From positions 62,001 to 126,000 of the forward strand of contig NZ_JIAW01000005.1 of the NCBI RefSeq assembly GCF_000620625.1: a stretch of DNA of 64,000 bases. Reading direction: 5' to 3'. Below, in pieces: positions 24,303 through 32,317 of this stretch; positions within the stretch are counted from its first letter, which is position 1, and each line of letters begins with the position of its first letter. The notes under the pieces were generated by a model. That model saw only the letters and a program-made list of their open reading frames with translations. It was not told the origin of the DNA and ran no database searches. A program made the position numbers and the translations under genes. The DNA is from Mycobacterium sp. URHB0044. Its GTDB lineage: Bacteria > Actinomycetota > Actinomycetes > Mycobacteriales > Mycobacteriaceae.

Positions 24303-24605
24303 TCATTCGGTCTCTTCCCCGAACAATGTCCGCGTGCTGGCGACGTCATACTCGTCGACCGATCCCGAGACTATTGCGGCGAGTTGTTCGCCACTGGGTC
24401 CGCCGCTGCGGAAGGCGTCGACGGCCGCTTGCGACTCCCAGCGTTCGAAGATGTTGACGCGGCCGGCGTCGATCAGGTCGGCGGAGATGGCGAAGTCGAG
24501 GCAACCAGCCGTACGGCGTGCTTGTTCGACGACGCCCGTGCAGCTTGCGAGGTAGGCCTCACGCTGGGCGGGTTCGACGGTGAGATGCCCTGCGACGATG
24601 ACCAT
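24303..24605 (-). CDS. Antibiotic biosynthesis monooxygenase (ABM) family protein
   Basis: A 100-aa dimeric alpha/beta-barrel protein: VIVAGHLTVEPAQREAYLAS, then CLDFAISADLIDAGRVNIFERWES and a late AAIVSGSVDEYDV. ABM proteins include cofactor-free quinol oxygenases and haem-binding relatives; without the diagnostic Asn or His the substrate is uncertain. ATG 24605 has a strong GAAGGAGAGG site. It stands between the FAD monooxygenase and the proline-rich gene, all on the minus strand. Confidence 0.82.
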   Translation of the reverse strand: MVIVAGHLTVEPAQREAYLASCTGVVEQARRTAGCLDFAISADLIDAGRVNIFERWESQAAVDAFRSGGPSGEQLAAIVSGSVDEYDVASTRTLFGEETE

Positions 24606-24689
24606 GAGTCCTCTCCTTCGGCCGCTTCTTGCCCACCTGTGCCGATGGGGCACCTTGTCACGAAGGCAGACATCGGCGGTGCGCCAAAC

Positions 24690-26048
24690 TCATCGCGTTG
24701 CACTGGGTTGGTGATGCCGAATGTTGGCGAGCAGGATGCGCGGTAGCAGTGCGGGGTCGCGCAGCCGTGTGGGCGGGTCGAGCAGGTTGTTGACGCGGAA
24801 GAACCGCTCCGTGACGGCGATGTCGTTCGCGGCAGCCTTCAGCGCTGCGTTGGCGCTCCAATTGGCGAGGCGTCGGCGCAGGGGGTGCGCTCGCCGAGTG
24901 CTGGATGGATCGATCTCATTGGCTTGGTTCATGGCCCAGACGGGACCGATGTGTCCAGCCGCCGCCCTGAAGAACCGCTGCGCGAGGTCGGCGTCGCCGA
25001 GCCGCAGACAATCACGCAGCGCGACGGTTTGCAGGGCGGCCACCGTCATGCCCTGCCCGTAGAGCGGATTGAGGCTGCACAACGCATCGCCGATCACCAA
25101 CAGGCCCGACGGAAAGCGTGGCATCCGGTCGTAGCGCCGCCACACGGCGGCGGTGTGACGGAAGATGGCGGTGTCGCCAATGGGGCGCGCCTCGTGGAGT
25201 GCGGCCACCGCCGTTGCGGGGAACATGCTCTCGGCCAGCGTGAGCATGTCGGCGAAGTCGGCTGGTGGATCACCGTGGCCGACCGATCGGCCGATCGCCA
25301 GCATCCAGGTGTCGTGCTCGTAGGCCAACAGCAGTCCCCGCGGCGTGCCAATGCCCTTGTCGACCATCAGGATCCGCTCGGCAATGCGCTCAATCGGGAG
25401 GCTCATCAGTTGACTCGAGTAGCCCCAGATGGCCGCCGTGTGCTTTTCCGGTGGTCGCTGATAGCCGAGGCCGTCGAGGAATGCCGTCGTGCGCGCCGCG
25501 CGGCCCGTGGCATCCACGACGAGGCCGGTATTCAACTCCATGACTGTTCCCGTGGCGCGGTCGACGATTCGCACGCCGGTGACCGCGTCGGCCACCGCCA
25601 GCGGTTCCACCACGTCGTGCCCGTCGATGATCGTCACGTTGTCGAGGGCAGCGACCCGGCGGCGAACGTGGAACTCCAGGAAGGGTCGACTTGCCAGGTA
25701 GAGCACCAGCGCCTCGGGGTCGGCGAGCGTCTCGGAACGGTTCAATTCATAGCGCCCGACGCGCGCATAGATCCGAGACAAGTCGTCGTCGTCGAGCACG
25801 ACTGCACCGGCGGCGGCCAACTCGTCCAACAGTCCTGGGAAGAATTCGCCGAGCACCTGCGTGCCGCGACTGAGTAGGTGGTGCAGATGACGTCCCTGCG
25901 GGACTCCCCTGCGGTGGCTCGGGTGATCGGGCAGCGTGTCTCGCTCCACGACGGTGACGGACCCGTAGAACTCCGAGAGCACCCGCGCGGCCAACAACCC
26001 GGCGATCCCGGCACCGAGGACCACGACCTCCTGCTTCGACGTGCTCAT
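24690..26048 (-). CDS. FAD-dependent monooxygenase/oxidoreductase
   Basis: A 452-aa flavoprotein. The dinucleotide motif VVVLGAGIAGLLAARVLSEF lies at residues 8-27, RRGVPQGRHLHHLLSRGTQVL follows the first helix, GLVVDATGRAARTTAFL is the second part of the FAD site, and LLVIGDALCSLNPLYGQGMT carries the GD motif. The HLHHLLSRG pattern is characteristic of a halogenase/2-polyprenylphenol-hydroxylase-like branch common in mycobacteria. Substrate unknown. It is followed by the ABM gene and preceded by an unusually AT-rich promoter. Confidence 0.85.
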   Translation of the reverse strand: MSTSKQEVVVLGAGIAGLLAARVLSEFYGSVTVVERDTLPDHPSHRRGVPQGRHLHHLLSRGTQVLGEFFPGLLDELAAAGAVVLDDDDLSRIYARVGRYELNRSETLADPEALVLYLASRPFLEFHVRRRVAALDNVTIIDGHDVVEPLAVADAVTGVRIVDRATGTVMELNTGLVVDATGRAARTTAFLDGLGYQRPPEKHTAAIWGYSSQLMSLPIERIAERILMVDKGIGTPRGLLLAYEHDTWMLAIGRSVGHGDPPADFADMLTLAESMFPATAVAALHEARPIGDTAIFRHTAAVWRRYDRMPRFPSGLLVIGDALCSLNPLYGQGMTVAALQTVALRDCLRLGDADLAQRFFRAAAGHIGPVWAMNQANEIDPSSTRRAHPLRRRLANWSANAALKAAANDIAVTERFFRVNNLLDPPTRLRDPALLPRILLANIRHHQPSATR

Positions 26049-26104
26049 CGCGCTCCCTTCCGTCGGTGCCGACGCCGCGTTGCGGCACCTGGGAGGGCCA
26101 ACCG

Positions 26105-26156
26105 TACACAAAGATTAAGAAAAATAAGAGATACTTAAGGTAACACTAAGGATATC
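26105..26156 (-). promoter_or_regulatory. AT-rich upstream region of FAD monooxygenase gene
   Basis: About 50 bp very low in GC for this genome (AAGATTAAGAAAAATAAGAG, ATACTTAAGGTAACACTAAG). Such tracts attract Lsr2/H-NS-like silencers or hold -10 boxes. It lies between the cupin stop (26161) and the monooxygenase start (26048). Confidence 0.4.
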
Positions 26157-26160
26157 TGCG

Positions 26161-26496
26161 CTAGCCCGCCGGATAGAAGAGGAACAGCGTGCAGCCGGTG
26201 GTCGTCGCGGGCACGTGCCACGATCCGGCCGGAGCATGCAGGAACGTCCCGGCCGGATAGTCGCGTGCTCCGTCGTTGAACGTGCCGGCGACCACGTAGA
26301 CCTCCTCGGGTCCGGGCTGGTGGACGTCGCGGCGCGGCCACGACGTGCCTGGGTCCATCTCCAGCACGTTCGCGTGTGCTCCGTCCGGTCCCTTCCACAG
26401 CGGGCGAAGGCGGATGCCGGCGAAGAGTTCGCGGACGGGTGCCTCATGTACGGATGCGGAGGTGTAGCCCTCTTGGGCAAGGATTTCGGGATGCAT
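26161..26496 (-). CDS. Cupin domain protein
   Basis: A 111-aa single-domain cupin: KGPDGAHANVLEMDPGTSWP, RRDVHQPGPEEVYVVAGTFN (His-Gln and Glu-Glu positions of the metal site) and PAGTFLHAPAGSWHVPATTT. Resembles ChrR-type or small dioxygenase-like cupins. The metal ligands are partly present. ATG 26496 fits the fold; the frame open further upstream adds 24 unrelated residues. It lies downstream of the XRE gene on the same strand. Function unknown. Confidence 0.8.
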   Translation of the reverse strand: MHPEILAQEGYTSASVHEAPVRELFAGIRLRPLWKGPDGAHANVLEMDPGTSWPRRDVHQPGPEEVYVVAGTFNDGARDYPAGTFLHAPAGSWHVPATTTGCTLFLFYPAG

Positions 26497-26575
26497 GTCT
26501 CCACGATGCCGCGCGTCTTCAGAACGGGACAGTGTCAACAATGACGTCGTGGGGCATTTTCCTGCCAAGCATGGT

Positions 26576-27424
26576 TCAGCCCGGGGCGTCCAATCGCTGC
26601 GTTCCCACGACCGACAGCAGGCGCAGCGCCTCGTCCGATGGTGAACCGGGATCCGCCGTGTAGATCACCATCCGCTGATCGCGGTCGGCGATGTCGAGTG
26701 TGTCGCAGTTGACCGTGACCGGGCCCACCATGGGATGTCGAAACGTCTTGCGCAGCATGGTTGGGGCAGCCACGTCGTGAGTCGCCCACAGCGCCTCGAA
26801 TTCCGCACTGCCCGTTAAAAGTTCGGTGACGAGGTCGGCGATCTCGGGATCGTCCGGATAGCGGGCGGCGGTGGCCCGCAGTTTGTGGGCCGATACACGA
26901 GCGAACTCATCGACGTCCGACACCCCGTACAGCCGAACACCTTCGGGGTGCGGGCCGAGGAATGCCCTGCGGACGAGGTTGCGGTCCCGCCGTGCCAGCG
27001 CAGAGAAGTCCTCCATCAGCGCGAGTGCCAGGTCGTTCCATGCGATCACCTCCATACTCGCCGAGACGACGATGGCCGCCGCTTGCGGTAGGCGGTGCAA
27101 CAGATCCAGAATGCTTTGTCGCACAACGCGTGATGGCCCAACCGCAGGAGGCGGGACGCCCGCGAGGTGGTGCAAGTGCATGCGCTCGACGTCGGACAGG
27201 CGCAGTGCGCGGGCGAGCCCCGCAAGCACCTCGAGCGACGGGTGCGGTGACCGGGCCTGTTCCAACCGCGTGTAGTACTCGGTCGAGATGAAGGCCAGGT
27301 GGGCAACCTCGTCGCGACGCAGTCCCGGCGTGCGGCGACGCCGGCCCGCCGGCAAGCCGACGTCCGACGGCGTGATTCGTTCGCGCCTGCTTCGTAGGAA
27401 CGCGCCGAGTTCTTGCCGGTTCAC
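26576..27424 (-). CDS. XRE family regulator (MmyB-like)
   Basis: A 282-aa regulator. Residues 1-70 form a lambda-repressor-type HTH: LGAFLRSRRERITPSDVGLP then TPGLRRDEVAHLAFISTEYY with TRLEQARSPHPS. Residues 90-280 are the MmyB-type ligand domain, with VVSASMEVIAWNDLALALM and RHPMVGPVTVNCDTLDI; such domains bind fatty-acid-like molecules. GTG 27424 or ATG 27433 starts the protein. It is divergent from the SDR gene, and a 21-bp inverted repeat lies in the spacer, so it probably controls that gene. Confidence 0.87.
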   Translation of the reverse strand: MNRQELGAFLRSRRERITPSDVGLPAGRRRRTPGLRRDEVAHLAFISTEYYTRLEQARSPHPSLEVLAGLARALRLSDVERMHLHHLAGVPPPAVGPSRVVRQSILDLLHRLPQAAAIVVSASMEVIAWNDLALALMEDFSALARRDRNLVRRAFLGPHPEGVRLYGVSDVDEFARVSAHKLRATAARYPDDPEIADLVTELLTGSAEFEALWATHDVAAPTMLRKTFRHPMVGPVTVNCDTLDIADRDQRMVIYTADPGSPSDEALRLLSVVGTQRLDAPG

Positions 27425-27457
27425 ACCCCCCATCCTGCCGCGGTGGGTGAACGGCAT

Positions 27458-27478
27458 CCAGGTATCGCTGGTACCTGG
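27458..27478. promoter_or_regulatory. Operator between XRE regulator and SDR gene
   Basis: CCAGGTA-TCGCTGG-TACCTGG is a perfect 7-bp inverted repeat with a 7-base spacer, ending one base before ATG 27479. Placement between the divergent genes suggests an XRE-family site. Confidence 0.65.
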
Positions 27479-27511
27479 ATGGCTACTGCCTTCGGATCCA
27501 CTGTCGAAGGC

Positions 27512-28306
27512 ATGGAAACCACCAACGGTCACACTCAATCAACATCCCTCGGACTGCTGAGCGGCAAGGTCGCGTTCATCAGCGGCGCCGGCCGCGGCAT
27601 CGGCGCCGCCGCGGCTCGACTGTTCGCCCGCGAGGGGGCGCAAGTGTTGCTCGCCTCACGCACCGAGGACGAACTCAAGGCGGTTGCGGAAGAGGTCCGC
27701 GCCGAGGGCGGCACCGCCGAGTACGTGCTGTGCGATCTCGCCGACGCCGACAGCGTGCGCACCGCAGTCGACCGCACCGTCGACGTCTACGGACGGCTCG
27801 ACGTCGCCTTCAACAACGGCGCAACCCTCTCGCCGCCGGGACCGATGGACCAGATCTCCATCACGGACTTGGACGACATCTACGCGGTGAACCTCCGCGG
27901 CGTGTGGCTGGCGATGGTCTCCGAGGTCGCCGCCATCCGAGCCACGGCCGGCGAAGGCGCCATCGTCAACACCTCCAGCGTCGGCAGCCTGATGGCGAAT
28001 CCGGAGCTGCCGGCCTACGGCGCGATGAAGACGGCGGTCAACAGTGTCACCGCATCGGCGGCCGTTACCTACGGACCGGAAGGCATCCGGGTCAATGCAA
28101 TTGCGCCAGGCGTCACGCTCACCGAGATGATCCGCGAGTGGAACGCGGCGTCGCCCGGCATCATCGATCAACTCTCGGCGGAGAATCCGCTCCGGCGTGC
28201 CGCCGACCCCGCCGAGGTGGCCGAGGCCGCCGCCTGGCTACTGAGCGATCGATCGTCGTTCGTGAACGGCACGGTCCTGCGCGTCGACGGCGGAGCACGG
28301 GCCTGA
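27512..28306 (+). CDS. Short-chain dehydrogenase/reductase
   Basis: A 264-aa classical SDR: VAFISGAGRGIGAAAARLFA is the TGxxxGxG motif, LDVAFNNGATLSPPGP the NNAG position, VNTSSVGSLMANPELPAYGAMK holds Ser and YxxxK (Tyr-Gly-Ala-Met-Lys), and the tail IRVNAIAPGVTLTEM is typical. ATG 27512 is used; ATG 27479 would add 11 residues but directly follows the palindrome. It is divergent from the XRE regulator. Substrate unknown. Confidence 0.88.
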   Translation: METTNGHTQSTSLGLLSGKVAFISGAGRGIGAAAARLFAREGAQVLLASRTEDELKAVAEEVRAEGGTAEYVLCDLADADSVRTAVDRTVDVYGRLDVAFNNGATLSPPGPMDQISITDLDDIYAVNLRGVWLAMVSEVAAIRATAGEGAIVNTSSVGSLMANPELPAYGAMKTAVNSVTASAAVTYGPEGIRVNAIAPGVTLTEMIREWNAASPGIIDQLSAENPLRRAADPAEVAEAAAWLLSDRSSFVNGTVLRVDGGARA

Positions 28307-28379
28307 GCGGGAGCCGTGACTCGATAGAATCTCGCCGACGACGGATCGCAGCGTCGACCGACACGAGAGGAGTCGCGGG

Positions 28380-29126
28380 ATGCGGGTTGCGGTGGCGGGT
28401 GCGACGGGCAACATTGGCGCCCGGACGATCTCGGCTCTCGAGCGGGACGGGCACGACGTGGTGCGCATCAGCCGTTCGCTCGGTGTGGACCTCACGACGG
28501 GCGACGGCCTGGACGCGGCGCTCGAAGGCGTCGACTCGGTGGTGGATGCGATCAGCGCGCCGCCGGTCAGTCGCGACGAGACGCTCGCGTACTTCGGCAC
28601 CACGACACGCAACCTTCTCGCCGCCGAGCAGCGCGCGGGCGTGCGTCATCACGTGCTGCTGTCGATCGTCGGGATCCACGGCATCGAGGGCAATCCGCAC
28701 TACGCGGGCAAGCGTGAGCAGGAGCGCCTGATCTCCGAGGGCACCGTGCCCTGGACGGTCGTGCCGGCCACCCAGTTCCACGACTTTGCGGCAATGGTGG
28801 CCAGCTGGACCGAGGAGAACGGCGTCGCCACCATCGCCCCGCTGCTCGTGCAGCCGATCGCGCCGGACGACATCGCCGATGTCCTGGCCGAGGTGGCCAC
28901 CGGGGAGCCGCAGGGCCGCTACGTCGACGTCGCCGGTCCGGAGACCCAAGATCTCGTCGACATGGCCCGCCGCACCCACGAGGTGCGCGGCCAACGGATC
29001 AAGCTCGTCCCGACGTGGTCGGGCATCTTCGGCGAGTCGATGGCCGGCAGTGTCTTGCTCCCGGGTGACAACGCCCGCATCGCCCCGACCACGTTCGACG
29101 ACTGGCTCGCGGGCGGCGCCAAATAG
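28380..29126 (+). CDS. NAD(P)H-binding SDR (NmrA-like)
   Basis: A 248-aa Rossmann protein: MRVAVAGATGNIGARTISAL with the GxxGxxG motif, RHHVLLSIVGIHGIEGNPHY and GKREQERLISEGTVPWTVVP in the middle, and DDIADVLAEVATGEPQGRYVDVAGPE later. It resembles atypical SDRs (SDR_a5/a8 types) that use NADPH or act as redox sensors. ATG 28380 follows a strong GAGAGGAG site. It stands between the SDR and hydrolase genes on the plus strand. Confidence 0.84.
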   Translation: MRVAVAGATGNIGARTISALERDGHDVVRISRSLGVDLTTGDGLDAALEGVDSVVDAISAPPVSRDETLAYFGTTTRNLLAAEQRAGVRHHVLLSIVGIHGIEGNPHYAGKREQERLISEGTVPWTVVPATQFHDFAAMVASWTEENGVATIAPLLVQPIAPDDIADVLAEVATGEPQGRYVDVAGPETQDLVDMARRTHEVRGQRIKLVPTWSGIFGESMAGSVLLPGDNARIAPTTFDDWLAGGAK

Positions 29127-29186
29127 CGCCGTCGCGGTTGGCGTCGCCGCGGGTTGTCGGCTCGTCGCGTGGGCAAGGGTGACAGG

Positions 29187-29948
29187 ATGACGCGCGTGGC
29201 CGAGCGCGTTCGTTTTCCCAGTAGTACCGGACCCATCCTGGCTGGGCTCATCGACCTGCCCGAGGGCGAGCTGCGCGGGTGGGGTGTCTTTGCGCACGGC
29301 TTCACGCTCGGCAAGGACTCGCCGGCAGCCAGCCGCATCTGCAAGCAACTCGCCAGCGAGGGCATCGGCATGCTGCGCTTCGACAACCTCGGCCTCGGCG
29401 ATTCCGAGGGTGACTGGGGCGACGGATCGTTCTCGCACAAGGTCGCCGACACCGTTCGCGCGGTGGAGTTCATGGCCGGATCGGGCCGCGAGGTACGGCT
29501 GCTCGTTGGGCATTCGTTCGGCGGTGCCGCCGTCATCGCCGCCGCCCACGAGTGTCCGGCGGTGGCCGCGGTGGCCAGCATCGGGGCGCCGTTTCAGCCT
29601 GCCCACGTCGAACACAACTATGACGCCTTGTGCTCGCGGATCGAGGCCGACGGCGAGGCGCCGTTCCTCATCGGCGGCAAGGCCCTCACGCTCAAGCGAC
29701 ACTTCATCGAAGACGTCCGGGCCGCTGATCTGCGTGAGCGAATCCGCACTCTCCGTCGGGCCCTGCTCGTCATGCACTCACCCACCGACAACACCGTCGG
29801 CATTGCGAATGCCAGCGAAATCTTCAGGGCTGCACGGCATCCGCGCAGCTTCGTCTCGCTGGAGGGTGCCGATCACCTCCTCACCGGGAAGAATCAGGCG
29901 GCACGGGCAAGCCGGATCATCAGCGCGTGGGCCGATCCCTACCTGTGA
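29187..29948 (+). CDS. Alpha/beta hydrolase (stand-alone version of the hydrolase-OsmC fusion)
   Basis: A 253-aa hydrolase: VRFPSSTGPILAGLIDLPEG, FAHGFTLGKDSPAASRICKQ, LRFDNLGLGDSEGDWGDGS and the nucleophile elbow VGHSFGGAAVIAA, with HSPTDNTV and EGADHLLTG for the Asp and His. These segments match the hydrolase half of a widespread alpha/beta hydrolase-OsmC fusion; the OsmC peroxidase half is absent here. ATG 29187 is chosen. Its last 29 bp overlap the convergent GlxA-type gene. The substrate is unknown. Confidence 0.85.
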   Translation: MTRVAERVRFPSSTGPILAGLIDLPEGELRGWGVFAHGFTLGKDSPAASRICKQLASEGIGMLRFDNLGLGDSEGDWGDGSFSHKVADTVRAVEFMAGSGREVRLLVGHSFGGAAVIAAAHECPAVAAVASIGAPFQPAHVEHNYDALCSRIEADGEAPFLIGGKALTLKRHFIEDVRAADLRERIRTLRRALLVMHSPTDNTVGIANASEIFRAARHPRSFVSLEGADHLLTGKNQAARASRIISAWADPYL

Positions 29949-30921
29949 CTCGATCACCATCGCTGGTGAAGCAGGCGCGGTAGTCGCTGGGCGTGGTCCG
30001 CAGTTGCCGGACGAAGTGATGCCGGTAGGTCACCGCGGACTCGAAGCCGACCCGCGTGGCGATCTGCTCGATCGACAGTGACGACGATTCCAACAGGGCC
30101 AGGCTGGCCTGGATCCGCTGTTCGATCAGCCACTTGATCGGCGTCGTTCCGGTCGCCTTCGCGAACTGACGCAAGTAACTGCGCCGGGACGAGCCGGATT
30201 GGGTCGCCAACTCGTCCAAGGTGATTGGCCGGTCGAGATGGGCCAGCGCCCACGCCATTCCGGCCGCGATTCGTCCGTCGGTCGTCGGCTCGGGAACCGG
30301 AGTCTCGATGTACTGGGCCTGTCCCCCGGCTCGGTGCGGCGAGATGACCAAACGCCTGGCCACGTCGTTGGCGACTCGGACGCCATGATCGAATCGGACG
30401 ATGTGCAAGCAGAGGTCCAGCCCCGCAGCACATCCCGCGCTGGTGAGCACGCTGCCTCCGTCGACGTAGAGCGGCGCTGGATCGACATCGATTTCGGGGT
30501 AGCGCTGTGAAAGCAGGTCCACGTAGATCCAGTGAGTCGTAGCCTGCCGGCCGTCGAGCACTCCTGCGGCGGCCAGTGCGAAGGCGCCAGAGCAGATCGA
30601 CACCAGCCGCGCCTTTCGGTCGTGCGCCGTTCTGATCGCGTCGATGAGGTCCTGCGACACCGGTGCCGTCACGTCGCGAACGCTCGGAATGATCACGGTG
30701 TCGGCGGCGGCCAAGTCCGCCAAGCCGTAGGGCGTACGCACCGTGGCTCCACCCAGCATTCGCACCTCGGATGTCTCCGCACACAGCTTGACCGCGTACC
30801 ACGGTCGGGAGATACCTGCCGAGAACATGTCCGAGAGCTCGGTGATCCCGAATATCTCTGCCGCCAAACCAGACTCGAATCCCGACATCCCGTCGTAGGC
30901 CAGGATCGCCACCGAATGCAT
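29920..30921 (-). CDS. GlxA family regulator (DJ-1/PfpI domain plus AraC HTH)
   Basis: A 333-aa regulator. Residues 1-190 are the class I glutamine-amidotransferase-like sensor: VAILAYDGMSGFESGLAAEI, DTVIIPSVRDVTAP and LVSICSGAFALAAAGVLDGR (the Cys nucleophile elbow). Residues 230-315 hold two HTH motifs: TLDELATQSGSSRRSYLRQF and SIEQIATRVGFESAVTYRHH. GlxA-type proteins respond to amino-acid or nitrogen signals. The Cys is conserved. It converges with the hydrolase gene and has no obvious target partner nearby. Confidence 0.88.
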   Translation of the reverse strand: MHSVAILAYDGMSGFESGLAAEIFGITELSDMFSAGISRPWYAVKLCAETSEVRMLGGATVRTPYGLADLAAADTVIIPSVRDVTAPVSQDLIDAIRTAHDRKARLVSICSGAFALAAAGVLDGRQATTHWIYVDLLSQRYPEIDVDPAPLYVDGGSVLTSAGCAAGLDLCLHIVRFDHGVRVANDVARRLVISPHRAGGQAQYIETPVPEPTTDGRIAAGMAWALAHLDRPITLDELATQSGSSRRSYLRQFAKATGTTPIKWLIEQRIQASLALLESSSLSIEQIATRVGFESAVTYRHHFVRQLRTTPSDYRACFTSDGDRVTGRDRPTR

Positions 30922-31139
30922 GTCACTATCTTAGCGAACAGCGGCACCAGGGCCACTGTTGATCGCGCGGCGCGCGGGTCAGCATTGAAAGATGTTGTAC
31001 AGAAGGTCATCTCCTTGGAAACGTCTTCGCCACCACCCCCTGGTTCGGCTTCTTTCCGCCTTCGCCGCCGGCCTCCACGCGGGCAACGGACTGGCGCACG
31101 GCGTCCGCGCGCCACGCAACTCCATCGCCAGGGCGCCCA

Positions 31140-31652
31140 TCACCGCCGGATATCGAGCGTCCAGTTCTGCCCGACGAGATCGTGGCCGAAGCTGTGGTGG
31201 CGCTCCTCGTCGGTCAGGGTGAATCCGAACGACTCGTAGATCCTGCGTGCCGAGGCAAGCACGTCGTTGGTCCACAGGGTGACCCGCTGGTAGCCGGCGG
31301 CCCGGGCGAAGTCGAGACACGTCTCGACGAGTCTGGTGCCCACCCCGAGGCCGCGACCTGCGGGCGTGACCAGCAGGATGCGTAGCTTCGCCTCGCCGGG
31401 TCGGTCCCCCGCAACGCAGAGGATGCATCCGACGCGTTCACCGTCCACTTCGGCGACCCAGGCCCGCTCGTACGTCGGATCATGCCCGGTTGCGTAGTCG
31501 GCGACGATCTTGGCGACCAGCGCTTCGAAGTCGCGGTCCCAGCCGAACTGTTCGGCGTACACCTCGCCGTGGGCCTTCACGATCCAACCGAGATCACCGG
31601 GGTGATCGGCGTGACGGATGACGGCGCGGCGCCGGTCGTCGAGAACGGACAT
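31140..31652 (-). CDS. GNAT acetyltransferase
   Basis: A 170-aa GNAT enzyme: PGDLGWIVKAHGEVYAEQFG at the start, WVAEVDGERVGCILCVAGDR, the acetyl-CoA loop LVTPAGRGLGVGTRLVETCL (R-x-x-G-x-G-x type) and LWTNDVLASARRIYESFGF at the end, the closing GNAT motif. ATG 31652 is set by this fold. It is divergent from the TetR gene, and a perfect 22-bp operator lies between. Probable small-molecule or protein N-acetyltransferase controlled by the TetR protein. Confidence 0.87.
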   Translation of the reverse strand: MSVLDDRRRAVIRHADHPGDLGWIVKAHGEVYAEQFGWDRDFEALVAKIVADYATGHDPTYERAWVAEVDGERVGCILCVAGDRPGEAKLRILLVTPAGRGLGVGTRLVETCLDFARAAGYQRVTLWTNDVLASARRIYESFGFTLTDEERHHSFGHDLVGQNWTLDIRR

Positions 31653-31673
31653 CGTTGCCCCCTGTGCCGTGAA

Positions 31674-31695
31674 CACTGAAACAGTCGTTTCAGTG
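31674..31695. promoter_or_regulatory. Perfect 22-bp TetR-type operator
   Basis: CACTGAAAC-AGTC-GTTTCAGTG is an exact inverted repeat with 9-bp arms in the 60-bp spacer of the divergent GNAT and TetR genes. It is the longest exact operator-like palindrome in the window. Confidence 0.8.
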
Positions 31696-31712
31696 ACTGC
31701 TAGGCTAACGCC

Positions 31713-32291
31713 GTGCAGGCAGCATCGACAACCCCCTCGGCGCGGAAACTCGAACTGTTGGAAGCCGCCTACCGATACGTGCTCGAACATGGCATGGCGG
31801 ACATGTCTCTGCGGCCATTGGCGACGGCCATCGGGTCCAGCCCCCGCGTGCTGATATTCCTCTTCGGCAGCAAGGAAGGCCTCCAACGCGCCCTGCTGGC
31901 CCGAGCCCGCGTCGACGAACTGGCCATCTTGGAGCACCTCGGCCACGACGGTGACCCCATCGGCCTGGTGCCCGCGGTCGAAGGAGTGTGGACCTGGCTG
32001 GCCGCCGGAGAACACGGTCCGCTGCTGCGGCTGTGGGTAGAGGCCTACGCCCGCAGCCTGATTGAACCCGAAGGTGCCTGGGCCGGTTTCGCTGCCGCGA
32101 CGGTCGGAGATTGGCTCGAGGTCCTGGCCAGTTGTCAACCAGCGCCCGAAAGGGACGGCGAGCACGGCGCCGCGCGGCGCAGTCTAGCGCTGGCCGTGCT
32201 GCGAGGCGCGCTGCTCGACCTTCTCGCAACGGGCGACGAACAGCGGGTCACCGCAGCCATGCGATTGCAGCTGGAATTGTTGCGCTCTTGA
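31713..32291 (+). CDS. TetR family transcriptional regulator
   Basis: A 192-aa regulator: LELLEAAYRYVLEHGMADMS, then LRPLATAIGSSPRVLIFLFG and SKEGLQRALL form a TetR DNA-binding domain; the rest is helical with a conserved WVEAYARSLIEP. GTG 31713 is used. Its divergent neighbour is a GNAT acetyltransferase and the spacer has a perfect 22-bp palindrome, so repression of both is very likely. The inducer is unknown. Confidence 0.87.
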   Translation: MQAASTTPSARKLELLEAAYRYVLEHGMADMSLRPLATAIGSSPRVLIFLFGSKEGLQRALLARARVDELAILEHLGHDGDPIGLVPAVEGVWTWLAAGEHGPLLRLWVEAYARSLIEPEGAWAGFAAATVGDWLEVLASCQPAPERDGEHGAARRSLALAVLRGALLDLLATGDEQRVTAAMRLQLELLRS

Positions 32292-32317
32292 CGTAATCGA
32301 TTGCAGTGCAAAGGAAT

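Noticed and set aside
28161..29777. 538-codon frame antisense to three genes
   Set aside because: No domains; genes on the plus strand have clear SDR and hydrolase motifs.
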